A stretch of DNA of 64,000 bases from Sphagnum compactum (GCA_965153455.1 OZ234493.1:8980213-9044212); one strand, 5' to 3'; numbered from the stretch's first letter, positions 10,855 to 26,954 are shown. The notes: generated from the sequence alone by a model not told the origin. Numbers and translations are program-made.

Positions 10855-13800
10855 CTAAAAACTTGCATTCGGCTGGTCTCCAGCCAAAAGCACTGAGATC
10901 TCCAGACCTCTACTAAATGCTTGGTTGAATACAAGGCGGGTCTGGAAGGTGGACATGAAGGGAAACCATGAGAGCAATGCAATTGGAATGAATATTATCA
11001 TCCCCATGCAAGCATCGTATAATCGTGCAATTCCACGCACTGACTTCCATAGCCCAACCCTTTCCACCACAGGCCTGACAGCTATTGCAATCTGTCCACA
11101 CAAACAGAGTTCCAACAGTACCACCACTTTGTAAGCCAAAATTATTGTGAGATGGTTTTGCCATAGTGTTGTGTTACATACCTGTAATGACTCGCCCAGG
11201 ATCAACATCCTTCCTGTGGGGTATGAAACGTACCATAATATCCTAACTTATATCCTAACAGTGGGGTCAGACACTGGTCTATGACTTTAATTTACTGATT
11301 AAGGTTCAGCCCTGATACATATCTCCAGGTAAAAACAAGTGGTTGGTGTAAAATGGTAGCTGAAAATCAAACTCAGAAGTGGACTTGACAAAAATCAAAC
11401 CAGTAGGTAGGTACAGTGAATAGAAACTAAAGTCATCACATCATGACAAATCTACAAGGATTCACCACAACAAAACGGGGACCAAAAAACTATTGATAGG
11501 TGTGATACTTACAGAGAGAAGGCCCCAGCCTGTTGGTATGAGAGCCAGCCCAGCTGCAAACATGTCACCAACCGTAAGAGCTGTATCTGCAAGAGCGAAG
11601 GACAGACCACCAATGCACACCAAAAACAGCACTCCCTGAAACAGCCTGACTAGCAACTGGAAGTTTGCTGATGCTTTCTTGCTCAATGTAAAACCCTGTC
11701 ATTCCCCATCAACAAGCATACATTAAAGAGTATCCCAGTCTGGGAATGGCCTCGTAGCGAGTTTAATCTTGCACTAAGACAACATTTGTACTATCACAGA
11801 GTATTCTAGAACTCAGTTTCAAATACATGCAAATCAAAAGAATTTCCAGAGAATGCAACAAGGCATTTGATACCAGATCAATTGGGTAATGCCTTAAGAC
11901 CTAAGAGGCTGGCAACTGTTCATCAGCATCACAAGTAATAACTTATTGCTCTTGTTTAAATGATGGATCAGTTTTTTGCTTTTGGCATTTCATTGCACCT
12001 GAAAGTGTAACATAATCCACCACACATTTTTTCCAAATTCAAGGTTTACTAGGCATCCCATGTCATATATATAAACCTGCAGCATTAGTGTATGAAGTAT
12101 ATGCACATCCATTCTTGTGACAAATGTCTTTTGATGTACTTACACAATAAGGACAAACTGCAGAAAATTAACATTTACAGTCAAACCATAAGTTACTCAA
12201 ATTTCCAACAATGTTAAAATCAATCCCATGAAATGCAGTTATATACCCATATGGGCAGCTATGGGTTAAACCTTAAGAGGTGATTGCCAACTATGTTCTC
12301 CCTGTTACATAAGTTTAAAAGTATCCACCTCCAAAAGGCAGTAGCCCCATGGGTGAAGAGAGCCACAGCACACTAAATTGGCAAACTCCAGGTCATTCTT
12401 GTTTAACACTCAACCCATCTTCAGAGGCCATTGCCACTCACTGAAAGTGCTGCAATTTCCAGTTTGCAGCAGCAGCTCAAATATATATGTTCCAATACAT
12501 GCCTACCGATTTAAGTTTCAATGTCTAACAGAAAACAATAACAGTACTACCCAGACATACCTTAAAAAGGAGCAGTACCCCCGCCAGCACTACCCAGGAG
12601 AACCCATATACCTGCCATGTCCATGTCCCCGTCAATATTCAAATTGATAGGAAAAAAGTGAAAAGTTGTGACCAGTATGACAGGTACTCACATTGAAGTT
12701 TTTATCACGGCCAGTAACATGGAGGGCGTATACAACACCATACTGGATTATAAAAAAGCGAAAACTCAATATACACTCCCAAATGCGACCTCTTGTTGTT
12801 TGAATGTGTGCATGCTCCTCATTCCACCAAGCTTCCCAGCTCTTTAAACCCTTGTCACCTATACCCCCCTTGTAGAATAACCAGTTCGTCCAATCCTCAA
12901 AATCCTTCACTGTCCTACATGGGCAACCAAATAAAAACAATTGCTCAATACATTCGTAATGGAAGATGTGGCAGCAAAAGCTGCATGTGCTAAATACAAC
13001 TTCTCTATGCATGTGAGGAACAATTGTGTCAGTTTCCACAAAACCAAAACAAAATGAACTGCTTCCCAAACAGACAAACTTAGGAAAATGGAGTAAAATG
13101 GAGTTATACAGCAGACCAATTTAAGAGAAGTGAAGCAGAGAGTACACACTTTTGCCACTCAAATCCTGAAGGATTAAAGATGTATGGAGCATATAGCCAA
13201 GAGATAGCGAGAAACCAACTGCTAAAAGTGAGTAAAATATAGCTGACTGATGTTCGACTTTGAGCTCCATATGCCCTATAGACTATCAACAACATTATAA
13301 TCTCCATCCTGCAGGAAACAATTACAGGTAAGTTTAAGCATGTAATTCTTCACCACATGACCAACCAAAGAAGACATGGAATTGGGAGTGTGCATTAAGC
13401 ATATGGATCGGCAGAAAAGGATCACAGTTATATGCAAAGCCAACATATGCCAGTAATGCAGGACATAGACCTAAAGGAAGTTAGCAAAAGGGAAATACTG
13501 ATTAATGACACAGGAAGAGATATCTACAATAGCCAGGCCTCAATTTGGATTATCAAAAGAGCTGAATGCCAAATGGAAGAAAGGTTGCATCTTACGCTTT
13601 AACAAAATGGCTACGAGAGTATAAACGATAGTTCTCTGCAAATGGAATGTGTTCCACAACAAACCCTCTTCCTGTGGACCGATACTGCACACAATGATAC
13701 TGCATGTCATTCTTTTGCACAGCTGCCTCTTCACTGGAAAGATAAATCCTAAGTGCAAGCAACAACACACTTCTTATCTATATCATTTAGCTCTCTCCAT

Positions 13801-16800
13801 GCTCCAAAAGAATAATCGGGGCTAACCTTCGCACCCCCATGAAGAATGGTCCGCCCAAAGTAGTGTGTTCGTGTTCCCAGTGAAAATGTGAAGAACACTG
13901 AACTTAACTGTAGTTGCATAGTGCAGAAGCTAATTACAGCCTGTGATCATATACAACATAAGACTTGGCAGGTTATGCACCTTTCCCCTTACACAGATTC
14001 GCAAAACAAGAACAGGATGGAGCTAGAGAACTCTTCCCACTGTGTAAACTTCAGGAAATCAAAATAAATGACACTGATAAGAAACAAGAAACTGAATTGT
14101 AATCAACCCACAACGGAAATAATATGATATGATACACAAAGAACTCTGAGGGGCTCATGCACCCAACATACAAAACAAAATTCAGAAACTCTAGATGCTA
14201 ACTGGACCTATGAGGACGCATAGTGCTTACAGTGAAAACACCCTGCTCCAGGAGGAAGTTCATAATCATGGGTACTGCCGTGAAAACACCAATCTGGAAC
14301 AGAAATTGGGTGTTGAGGGCTGTTTGCAGTGCAGCATTACTAAGGATGTTGCCTGCAGTTAATGATGCCTCCACTCCTGATAATGCCTGTTTCAGCATTA
14401 CAGAGTCAGTCAGCTATTATGCCACCAATAAGGTACTAAGATAAATAGTTTGAAAGCAACAACATGCCTTAAAAACTTACCAGATATACTTTGCCATAGA
14501 GGAATGCATAAACTGTCAGAACCGTCATCTGTATAAAAAGAAAATTGGATGAGTGTTTGAGCTTCATCAAGGCTTGAAGGTAAAACTGAGGAAGATAATA
14601 ACTCTCATGAGCATAAAGAAATCTCCATACTCATTATTAAGAAAGCCAGAACAAGGTTTAAACTTCTCCTTCTAAATCCAAGGAAGACTTCCAGATAAGG
14701 ACTTACAGAAATGGGAAGAAAGAATGACAAAAAAGGGACAAAACTAGAAAGAGAAAAAAAGACTGAAGAAAAGTTGACATTGAGGATGAAAAACATGCAT
14801 CTAAGACAAGGACCAGATGCTATACAAGAAACACCAACAGTCACAGTTATTGCTCCAATCAATAAAGTACCAAGTTACTAACTACAAAGATCCTCTATTA
14901 GCCAGAAAGATAAATGCAATCTGGAAATTCCACATATGACATCAGCATCCAACCAGCTGGGACTGAAAAGAGTCACACTGACACCTACCATTGTTGTCAC
15001 ATAGAAACCCACAGAAGTAAAGAAGAAGGACAGCATCCGGAAAAGGTCAAAGAGTTGGCCTAATCGGTAAACATCACGACTCAGAGTTTGCTCTCCATTG
15101 CCTGAGGCCACTTTGGCTTCAAATGCAGCAATTTGATTCAACCCCACATCTCGTCCTTTTCCAACCTGCAAAACTACCCCAATACTTAGAAACAAGTCTA
15201 GTTCCATTGTACAAAACAACACATTCACATTGCATAAATCAATTCTATAAGCAGAACAACTCTACATTCAATTTGCAACAGATACAGTAGCAGGGCTTCC
15301 CATGTACAAGTACCTGAATGTATTCATGATGGGTGATGTTGCCTTGACGAAGTGTAGAGTTGAACCCTGTGAAAAAAAATTTCAAAATTGTTCACATAGT
15401 TGTCACATGTGGGACACTAGAGCTCAGAATTCCATAAGGGGAAAATTTGTAGAAAAAAAAACCCAGAATGGATATTATTCAGGCACCAATAGACCCAGAT
15501 CATTGTTGGAACACATGATGTGTTTGAAGATCACCAACACCATAATTGAAGTGAGCTCAAGCTAGGTCATAGACCCAAACCTGCAAAAATATCTTCACTG
15601 AGATTGATGCCCTTTGATGGTTTGCTGATTCCACCCCTTGATATATGAAACAGTCTGTCAAAAACATCTGGATGCCCATAATGCATCCTTACCCTGTGTA
15701 CCCACAGATGCATTATCAGTATCCACTTGATTAACAAAGCAATTACTGGTATGTAGGTCAAACATGCAACAAGACCCTTAACCCTAAACCCTAAGACCTA
15801 CATAGACAAATTCAACTCACATCTATTGCATAGTACTGACCGTCTTGTAGGCACTGGCTTTTAGAAACAGTCCCAGGGGGAATTTACTAAAACTATAAGG
15901 CATTTCTCACTGTTAGAAGAGATATTGGAGTATTAGCATACACAAAAGGAAACAGCTACTTGTTTATGTGTCCAGACCAGGCAACACATCACTGCCCAAA
16001 AAAACTATTTCACATCTAGGGACCAAATGGCACATATGAACACATTACTTGGAGATCATCACGTTTTTCAAAGCCCTTGAGTCATGACTGAAATAGTAGA
16101 TTAACATACAGTCATTCCAAAGTTTAAAGAGCAAGAAAAGAAGAATAAGCCAGGAGGATCTCACTTGAGTGGCCGAGCCAGCACGCGCTGCCCTATTGTC
16201 ACAAAACTGCTCTCTTGCAGCGACATAAACCATGCCAATGAAGACACACTGTACCCAATACAAAATTCAAAATATCACACCATGCAACTAGAACACATGG
16301 GCTAAATGAAAAGCAGCAGTATCAGTTGCAGTCACACTCCAATGCACACAGAACTCTGTTATATCCCATTGCCTCCTGCAAGACATCCTGAAGGAGCAAG
16401 AGCACTAGACATAGTATGTAACACAAGCACACTGAAATGACACAGGACATATAAACTGGTTTAAACATAAATTTATTGTCTTCAGCTTTTCACCTTCCTG
16501 TGAAGACGTGTTCCCGCACACCAAGAATAGTGGGACGTCGACGACCATGTTTGTCTGAGTCAAACTCTTCCAGAAGGTTTCTCATCTTGAATGCTTCCTC
16601 CATATAGTTTTCCTACAAAGCTCAAATACAACAAAATAATTCCAGATTGTCTTTTGAAAGGAGTGGACAGACTTGAACATGCAATTTGGAGCCAAACAAT
16701 AAGAATTAAGCCAACCTGGTTCATATCAATTGTTTGAAGAGCATCACCACGTGTGAAGATAATTGCATGGTTTTGATTCTCTGGCTTGCCCTCTCCCAGC

Positions 16801-18584
16801 AGGAATTTACCAGGCAACTTAATTGAGTAGATCTCCTGCAGTTAAGAAATAATACAAACACACAGGAAAAAGCTTGATTTCCAACACCATAGTTAATGCC
16901 CAACTAGATGATAAAAAATGTCACACCCATTACAGCCTGCATCATGTTCCATCCAGCAAGTATCCTTCCAAGATCTTAGTTGTAGGTTCCAACAAATCCT
17001 CCAAAACTGGAGGAAAAAGGAAGAAGTCACTACAGTTGAAACTCATATTCCCATAAAAGCAAGTTGTAAAACCTTGGTAGCACATTGCAGAAATTGATCA
17101 GTTTGAAGTTGTGATCAATGAGAAGAGTACCTGATCTTTTCCACTTGGGTCGGCTTTGACAAGCTTGGAATAATATTCAGATTGCTTCCCATCCTTGCCC
17201 TTTTTCACCACATGGATGTAAGCAATCCTCAATGAGTCATTCCTGCCAATGCAATGTACATACATATTGAATTCTCCAGCAAATGTCAAAATAAAAAGAT
17301 ATCTTCACAAGTACTGAGAATTTCTCCATACTTATGACTTTTAGTTAACACAAATAGAATTGAGGGATGTTCGAACAATGAGGATATAGGCCAAAATAAA
17401 AGACAGAGCACCAGAGGAAATTGATGAGCTGTTGATGCACCAAAAATCAACTGCTAAAAAGAAAGGACCCTAATATTTGGAAATCCAGGTTCCAGCCACC
17501 ACAAGTCAAGAGCAAAGTACAAGAGAACTATCCATATTGAAAACTCACTTCTGCATTAAAAATGAGATATCAGCTGCCTTCTCTTGATCCTCCTTCTTGG
17601 AACTGGACCTCTGAGATCCATAAATCTGGGCACTTACAACATATGTGAACTTGAGCTCTGCTTGGGCTTGAGCACTTCGTCTGGAAGCCCCTTCTGAGGT
17701 CATTGGTGATGCTAGCCCCTGCTCTTCATCTTCACACATAGACACAGATCAATGGATTGTTGCATCAGTGGCCTTCCCTGGACAGGAACACACCAGCACA
17801 TCAGAAAGCTCTCAATTGTGGAATGTAAAACCATCTGAAGAATATATTCTTCCAACATGTTTGAACCAACCTTGCAATGCAGAATGATAATTTGACAAGA
17901 GAAAGTGAGTTGGGACTGAAAGCACAAAAAAATTTGCCTAAGAACAAGCACTGGGAATCACATGGGAACTGATACTAAGATGAAGACCTAAGAGATCTGT
18001 CTTAAACGCCCCTTCTTCAGCCGCCTGCAAGATGAGAGCCCTTTTATAGTACATCATCCCCCGAACTGTAATACAACACAAAATTAATCTGTCAGCATAA
18101 CTGCTCAGAATTTTGTTATCTGACAATGAATTATTTGATCGTGAACTCTTGGGTTTCAACCCAACAACTATCCTCCAGGCCAATCTGCTACTTTATTTCA
18201 GTACCTATTTAGCAGAAAAAATACGGAACCCCACAAGAAACTGCCACATGATGATGCAGTGTTCAGAAGGTCCCGAATGAGCCATGTGTTAAATTCTCCT
18301 TGTGAAAAATGTGGTGATGATTTGAATGGTTTGCCCTTGGAATTTTACCAATGACATTATTTACCTACTGCAAGCTGTACTGCAAGCAATATTGCAATGC
18401 AAATTGATCCCATTCAATGATCTGGATGGTTAACGGCGCTGACCTGTCCGTGCCAGAGTCTGGCCTCGATAAGACGCCCAGAGGCGCAACTCACGCGTAT
18501 CTTTTATGTCATCTTCTGTTTTCTTGTATAGATCATCCTCCTTAACAAGAGGAAGCATCCTTTCCTTGAAATTTGTCCAATCAT
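10855..18584 (-). other. Callose synthase exons 32-50 (catalytic loop and C-terminal membrane spans)
   Basis: Exons in transcript order: 18584-18444, 18065-17988, 17729-17549, 17242-17131, 16835-16716, 16612-16494, 16248-16165, 15693-15581, 15366-15314, 15165-14989, 14528-14481, 14386-14231, 13940-13827, 13684-13596, 13308-13150, 12914-12692, 12611-12561, 11695-11513, 11091-10855. They encode residues about 1136-1947. Exon 34 begins after a pyrimidine-poor acceptor chosen by phase and by the match DEEQGLASP onward. The last exon ends ISVLLAGDQPNASF, typical of family C termini. Confidence 0.88.
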
Positions 18585-21500
18585 CTGTGGAGATCATCAC
18601 AAGTTGAAACCAGGCACAATGGATTAAGACATAAACATTCCACATATGATATTAAGACTTGCATGACATAGAGCCTTGATAGTGACAGCATTCTTAATTT
18701 TATTACCTCTTCCAATATTTGTCAAGGGTGTGCTCAACCCTGGGATTGCCAAATCAACTCAATGCAAAACACTGAGATGCAACCATAAGACTAACCATAT
18801 CAATCTACATCACAAAAGTTGGGACATAGGTGTGGAGTGCAGTTACCGGGAAATATTTTTTGTAGATAAAACAAGGTGGTGATTCCATCAATATTTTTCT
18901 TGTTCAATTGGACTAGACTATACATCACATCTTCCTCATAGTATGGAGTGAACACACTGCATGAACAACATCACCCAATTCTGTATTAAGTACAGTGCTT
19001 TTCACCAGCTTCCAAAGGCTGGCTCCTAAATGTCTGCTCTGAGACATTTCTGCCTGACCCGGCGTACCATGCGTGTTTTTGAGTTGGAACATAACTATTT
19101 AAGCTCCCTAGGCTGAAAATTGTTTGTACAAATATTCATCTCCTGAGGGGCAGTCTAACTATAATCAACACACTGGATCTCATCATAACTCCAAAGTTAG
19201 AACCCACTCTACGCTTAAGCTGAAAATTGTCTTAGGATGGGTGAAATCCCAAGACAATGGTGTCACATAGACAAACAGAGCACACATCCTAAAGGAAGAA
19301 GTACCCTGGGTGGCACAAGGGGAAGACTTTCTATGTAATGCTTGCTCCACATAGCTCAGATCAAAGATTTTTCTTCATCTTTATCTTTTATCTCTTCTCA
19401 TCTTAAGGCAGCATTATACAATGAGTGCCCGGATCAAAGGAGCATACAGTTACGACTCACCTGAAGGCAAGCATTTTGCGAACTGATGGTGACTCAGGAA
19501 TATTCATGAAGAGGGAGTTGGTGAAATACTGCAAGCGTCGTCGTGCTTCCAGGTTGCTAGGGACACTTAATGCAGAATCCTTGATTGAGAGAATATAGTG
19601 GAGTCTACTTACAAGCATTTTCTGTTTGTCCAAGCAAAAGGATTAACAACCAAACCACACTTCAACGGCAAAACTTGCCCAACAACTCAAATCTCCACTC
19701 CAGAATTATCACAAAAGAACCTGAAGATCTAAAGCATGATGCAAAGAAATCAAACATGGTTATGAGACTTTGAACATCATATATACTTGGATTGGAGACC
19801 TCACCTCCTTGTCAGAAGGCCAGGTTAGACCACTAAAAAGCTGCCCCTTTTGTTTCGCAGCAAGATGTGCAGCATTTCCACAAGTAGCCCTGTAGTGGCA
19901 GTTAACAAGTTAAAATTGTGCCAGCATTGGACAACATAAAGATGGTTTAGAGTTCACAAACCATATCCACAAAAGAGCTCAGACCACACTCAATTGTGAT
20001 CAACAGAATCCAAATTTGTTCACAGAAACTGTCAAATGAAGAAAGGAAGAGGTCACCAAACCTGACATTCTGATCAGTGATAAAGTCATGCATGACCACT
20101 TCATACAGATCTACCAACGCCCGCCGTGCAGCAGAATGCATCTCACTTATCTCCTGTTCCCTCTCTTTCTCATCTTTCTTTTCTGCCTCTTTCACCTGGA
20201 AATAGAGAATATGAAAAATCTAGAAGCAAGTCCAACAAATCGTACAAATCAAAGCTGATTTTCAATGAAAGTCTGGATGGTTTACCAGAACTGCAGTGAG
20301 CTTTGCGGTTTTGTCAAGCACAGTTCCTAGCTTTTTCAAGTCAAATTTGCAGAAATTCTGATCAATGTCGATACCAAACTCCCCTTTCTCAATAGCAAGA
20401 TCCATTTCACGGAATACATCTTCAACCCTGCCACCAAGATGCTCAATAATGAGTAACAGAAATTAAAATGAATAAACCCAACCTCTTGCAGCCTAGGACA
20501 GGCACAAAATGTTGGAGGGACAGTAACTGGGTTCTTCCTGATTCCACTGAGCATTGACTTTTTTCACAATTTTTCCTCTCTAAAAAATGTTTTCAGTGAC
20601 CAATATTGGACCGGTGAGCACCTCATGGTGAACAAGCACATTTTAATGGGAGGGTACAGAACAAACCAGTGATGTCCATCTTCATTCAATAATGCTGACA
20701 AAACAACCTGCAAGCTTTCATATGCCTCTTGCACAGCATATGCCAAGTATAGGTCATTCTTCATCCTTTCCCACAGCTCATCCTGTGTAGCATACTTGGT
20801 CTCACTCAAAATGTCTTTTGCAACATAAACCTGTGCCCAAAAGTTCTCAAAAGGAAACATCAGTCCTTCAGAGACCTTCAGTCTAAAGAGTCCTCTGCCA
20901 TTTCATACGCATGTTGGCTGAAAGATTGATACCTAGTCTCCTTGGTATAGATTATCCAAACAAATCCACTAACCTACCAGAACTAATTGAGCAGATACAA
21001 GCACAAGACAGCAACAAAGTGGAGGATTTAAGTCTACTAATCCTATGAATCCCCAGGTCTTACATGTAAAGATTCACTTCACATATATGAACATTCTGCC
21101 CAACAAGAATCTTAGTGTGCAATAGCCAGTGCAGACCTTATTGGCAAGTAAGAACAGGGGCCACTGGACCAAGGATTGTTGTGGATGTGTCCTTGAGGTG
21201 GTGATCTTATTGTCAGGCATCATCAATAGCAATTTCTCTCTGAAAGAAAATGAGGAAAGACATATCAATTTGCATGCTCAAGACATGGATCCAATAGAAA
21301 CTGAGAAACTTATTAAACTTCACTAAAAACAAGGCAAAGAGCAACACATCTGCAGAAGAGTTCTCATGACATGGATTTCCAATTATGTCTGAAAACAAAG
21401 CATAGTACCTGTTACTGATGAGGTCTTCTTCTCGGAGACAAACAATTATCTCATTCCAAAGTGGAGCAAACCTAATTGCATTCTCCTTCTCCTTAACAGC

Positions 21501-24500
21501 CTGCAGGGTTCCATCAGGAAAATCAGAACATTGAGCTGGCAGACATAAACCTGATAAGAGGTGCTGCAAATAGTTTCATCAACACAATATCCCAAGAGCT
21601 GCTTAGTCATGAGCAATTCTCTACCACAAAATGTTATATGAATATTAGCTCTGACAGTGGTTTGTAGTATGATTAGATCCCTGCAGTGACACAATACAAG
21701 ACTGCCTGGAGTTCAGAAACTGGTCTTCATGAAAACACAGGAGGAGAAAACCATGCAAAGGTAAGCCAACACACCTCAGCACCCATGGATATACTTCGTG
21801 GTCTACACAGCCAACACAAGGGGACCAGTCAGAACTAATGCAGCAGAAAGTGTTTAATTGACAGTTACAAGAGGTACTCTATGCTTTGTTCATCATTGTC
21901 CCTTCCATTCAGCTACATAGTGATAAGAAAAACATCTTCAGAAGCACTAATTTCTTACAGTTCAGAGGTCTTGGTTGGCTGCATGTGCTTCACAAATGCT
22001 TCTGGAAAGGTAGTAAACCGCTGTCGCAACGTATCTAAGGACCGAATCTGCTCACATCAATGAGTGTTAGGGGAGGAACAGAATGACCTCCTAATATCTG
22101 TGGCAAGAGAGACATCCTCAATTGCGCTTGACTGCAATTTGTATGTGTTTGCGTTAACACACATCTGCAAAGGATTTTCAAATGCCTCCAACACAAAAGT
22201 TCTTACCCACAGGTCTGTGTCCCACACAAGATTCATGATGAGAAAAAATAGTAGACTTACCTCTCCAAGACCCATTCTTGCACCCTCCAGTGCTCCAACA
22301 AGGGCAGACATCACTGTATACCACACTTGAGTATCCAGAAAATAAATCTGTAGATCCAGTTTCTCAACTTATATCACTATGATTGCTGTCACTTGACTAG
22401 AGACTTTAGCAACTCCCTGTCAGTTCCCAGAGGACTTAATTCTACTTTTGAAATTAATATATTGGCACAACAGGGACAAGAACTGGCACATGTAGCCAAA
22501 ACAATGGCTGTTCCATCTGTAGATACTGTGAAATTTGACAATACTCTTGACATTCACCAAAAATCCAAGATCTTTCAGGAGTCTAATGGTCACATTCTCA
22601 CATAGCTGTACAGTGTTTCCAGTCTGATAAGGTGTACATGACAGAAACAAGTGATAATGTGCAGCAACACGAAACTAGCTGCAACATATTCTTCTTTAGC
22701 TGGTGTTAGAACCTATTGACTTTTGAGTATTGAAGTACTTCTAAACAAAAGACCACTGTCTCAGTCAAACATGGAGCATAAGATCAAGATGTAAGAGGTT
22801 TACCATAACCACTGGAGCCCACAATGACAAAAGTGTGAGCGCATTATGGTTACCTGTCCCACAAATATTTCAAGGTCAACATCAGTACTGTTCCAGCTCT
22901 CACTGTTGTTTCAGCCAACACTATTTTGGTCAACCAGTTCTTTTTTCCAAATCCAATTCAGTAGTAAAATTGGAACACTGGCTTCAGGACTAGTGACATT
23001 AGACTGGACCAGCAAATCCTCTGTGCAATATATGAAGTGGGAAAACAAGTAAGCTTGTTGAAGTTGCAGAGAAATCTCCACAACAACAATTAAAGGTAAC
23101 ACAACAATGAGTGCAGTCATAACCTCATGAGAGTCGCTCACAAAGTGACAGACCATCACCTTCATCACGAACAGCAGTGACGAGCTGCCATGACTACCCA
23201 CCGAGTTTATCAGCTCCCAACAGTGGGTGTAGATAAGCATCTAATAATCTTCCCAAAAACTTGGGCAAACCATTATATCTGCATCCTGAGTTTCTGTTGC
23301 CTTTCCAGAAGCAATGGGAAGACTCACACGTGATGCTGGCTAGCACTCAAGAGACATTGCTAATCAAAAAAAGTCAATAGTATCCTTATTCAAGCGCAAC
23401 AAGCTTCTGAAGGAAAGAGCTTTTATTTCATTTTAGCATGTCCCTGTATATGCAAGCATCTATGCCTAAAAGACATAGAGGCCTATATAGAGGGTAGTGG
23501 TTGGGGCCTCCTGCACCCTGAACATATCCTTTAAGCACACCACTGGTGACTACTTGGATGCAGAACATCCGCTAAAGCCACTAGAAAAAAGATTGATGAA
23601 GTTGCAGAGAAATCTCCACAACAACAATTAAAGGTAACACAACAATGAGTGCAGTCATAACAAGTAAGAGTACATACTCCTGGAGATGAGATCATGCCAT
23701 CGGTACTGGATGTTATGGAGCCCTATGATGATTCTTGTGGGTTTTACCATGGGTTTGATCTGAGGAATCAAGCCACAATATGTTAACGGCTTAAGAGAGA
23801 ATCAGTACAAAAAAATCAATCAGAGTTTTCCAGACCTTGGCTTGCTTCAAAAAAAGGTACCTGGAGAAAGTAGCTGAATGCAAACTTGCACAGCCCAATT
23901 AGCAACCAAAACATAGTGTACCTGTGCAATATAACATCACAATAAGTGAGGATTCAACTGTCCAGAATTTAAACAAAGATTAGGAAGAATGCATTTGAGG
24001 TAACCCCAAACTGGGACTGAGACCTTTCACTGAAGTAAAGAAGATTTTCAACACACCACCAACTGAACACATTTTCTCTGGCTACCACAAGCTTCTATCA
24101 GGTTCCACAGACATGAATTTGATTTTTCTAAATTACAATTGAATGCTAGCCACCACAAGTCGGTCAGTTAAGCATCAATTTGTCCACTCAACCCCACCTC
24201 TTCATTGCACACTTGCCCATTGACAGCATCAATAAGAGTGTATAAGGCATCTGGTAAAATGTGGTGCAAACACTGTTTATGGAAAAGCTCTAAAGTACAA
24301 CAAGGCATTTGTTGATGTGCACTCATGTCTACAAAGCTTTAAGGAAACAACCCTACAGGCAATATTAAGCCTCTAACAACTCCATCAACTTTTAAATCCA
24401 GCTATGTTTGAACATGAAACTTTAGTTTGTTGTCCAAGATGTGTACAAGCACAGAATGGAGAATTCTGAAAGATGCCTGCTATGAACAACGTTATCACAA

Positions 24501-26918
24501 AGCAAACAACTTAGCTTCAGTGCCCTCATGTCTAAAGGACCTAATGGAGTCTTGTTAATAGACATAGACTTAAATAAACATTAAGACATTTCTGTAAACA
24601 CATAAAGGCTCTAAGAGGACCCCCTTATATCTTTGTCTTCTCTGCAATTACTTATTGACCCTTTTACTGGAACATGTCAGTGTAAACATGGCAACATGAC
24701 CATGATCTGAGAAGTTCACCAATGATGAACTTCAGAATAGTTCTCAAGCTCATTGTAGGACATTGTTGGAATGGTGTAAAGACTCACTTGACATAATCAC
24801 TGGTCTTCTCATACATGCCACGACCAACATAATATCGTTCCTGGAATAAAATTACAACAGACAATAATAATTACAACACAAATAGACAGAAACCATGAGG
24901 TGAAGGAATGGTACAAATAAGTGTGACTTACAGCACGAGAATTAATGGCTCTAATCAATTTGGACCTCTGTGTAGTCTCATATTTTCATTAGAGATTTAA
25001 CATTAAAATTTAAAGCTTAGTAAAACAGGTGGTGAGGGAGGTTGACAAGTGCCAAGAGTACCTCCTTCACCCATTTGAAAAATTGAAGAAATGATACATC
25101 TGAGCATTTGTCAGCTTGTGAGCGCAAGAAGGGAATACGAAACAGCAATGCCAGAAAGAGTTGTATGCCACCATAAACTCCAAGAATCAAATAGTAGAGT
25201 GTGAACCAAGTATCTTTTGCTGGAGTCTTACTCTCCTCTATCAGTACCTTTCTGCCACAAAAACACCAAGCTTCAGGAAATGACAATTCCAATATAATTT
25301 ACATCTAGAATTATGTGGTGCATTCAGTATAGGAAAGACAGGTGTAACTAGGAACCTGCAAACACTGCAGAGACAATTCCATTACACGCAACCAGAAACA
25401 AGACCAATTGCAGCAAATGCTGCCAGAGCTATATCCACTCCACAAAATAGTTTGAAATAACTGAACTTACACATAAATGAACACAATGACAGCCGAAAGC
25501 AGAGCAAACCACAAGAAGCGAATGAGCATTCGGGCCACAGTTCGACCACGGGTGCTTCTATACGCTCCAAACATCAATACGACATCAAGCACACCTGCAC
25601 ACACATTGAAACCAAATGCAATTCAGGAGGACAGTTTCCAGTTCTACAAAAGACACAAACAAGTTGCTCATCATCCCCATGTTTAGAACATAAAATCCCA
25701 AGACACTTTGGGAGTGCAATGGGAAAGTAGAAAACGATATGGAAACTTCTGAAAACTGGAAGGATCAATATTCCTGACTAAACTGGGAACTGTAATGGGC
25801 ATGTTTGAAGCACCTCATGTGAATATTATCCAGATTGGTGCTTCCTTGTCACATGACAAGATTTGACATAAATTGACAATTACACCTTTGGATCTCTCTA
25901 CACGGGGAGCAAGATGCTACACAGCCTCCTGTTTAACAGATAGTCAGCCTGGGATGAGGAAAACTTACATTGCACAAATCTCATCACAATAAAAGTGGAC
26001 CCAACACTCAAGATGTACTTGATTGAATGGGTGTCCAATTTTTGATTGCAGAATGCAAAAATGGTAAGGCCCTGCATAGTCAGCATCAGAGTTAGAACTT
26101 TGCCTCCAGATCCACATCACACTATACAATAAAAAAAAATTCATATCCACAATTATACATTGAGTGCTGAGTGAAGTCATTGTCAATCTACTTTCAGGGT
26201 TCTCATGTTCAAGAAACTCAAAGTCCCAGCTCAACTGCACAATCAAGATGAACCAGGTGGTAGACACTAGACACCACTTGGTGAAATTAAAAACCAGTTT
26301 CCCATGTTCCCAAACTATATAAATGTTTTACTTCCAGCTCACCTGAAGCATGCATACAAGAAAAATCCAGAGACGATGAAAGCTGTGGTAGAGATGTAAG
26401 AAAGTCCTATGCTCAACAAAGTGGGTCTTGCCCAATTTCCTCTCCCTTTGCCTGCCAGCAGTAAAGGGCTGCTCTGGCACCTGCACACCATGAAACAAGA
26501 GAACCTCAGGCAACTTAACATATCTTCAGGACATGGGATAAAGCAATCTCTGCAGGAACCTCAGCAGATCCAACCAATAGACACTTGAAAAAACATTGCC
26601 AGAGGTATTCCCTATTCAAGCTTCTGAATGACAGGAGATATTTCCTTACGTTGTCATCATCAGTGTCAATGTCTTTCTTAGGTTTTAAAAAGAAGCCTGC
26701 CTCTAGCCTCCATGGCCATGAGAGCTCAAAACAAGAGGGCGCCCTGCATGTGGGACAACCACAACTATCAGTACACCTAACCAGCCTGCACCAGAGGTCA
26801 ATATGTACCTTATTACAATGCATTGTACTAAAATATATTGTGGGTAACACCTGGAAGACTGCAGCCCAAAGGCTGATCCAATGAGATTCTCATCAAGTGA
26901 ACAGGACAGGAAAAATGA

Positions 26919-26954
<36 letters not shown>

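Noticed and set aside
15779-15793. AACCCTAAACCCTAA motif as an interstitial telomere
   Set aside because: Only two plant-type units inside a callose synthase intron; too short to claim more than a chance telo-box.
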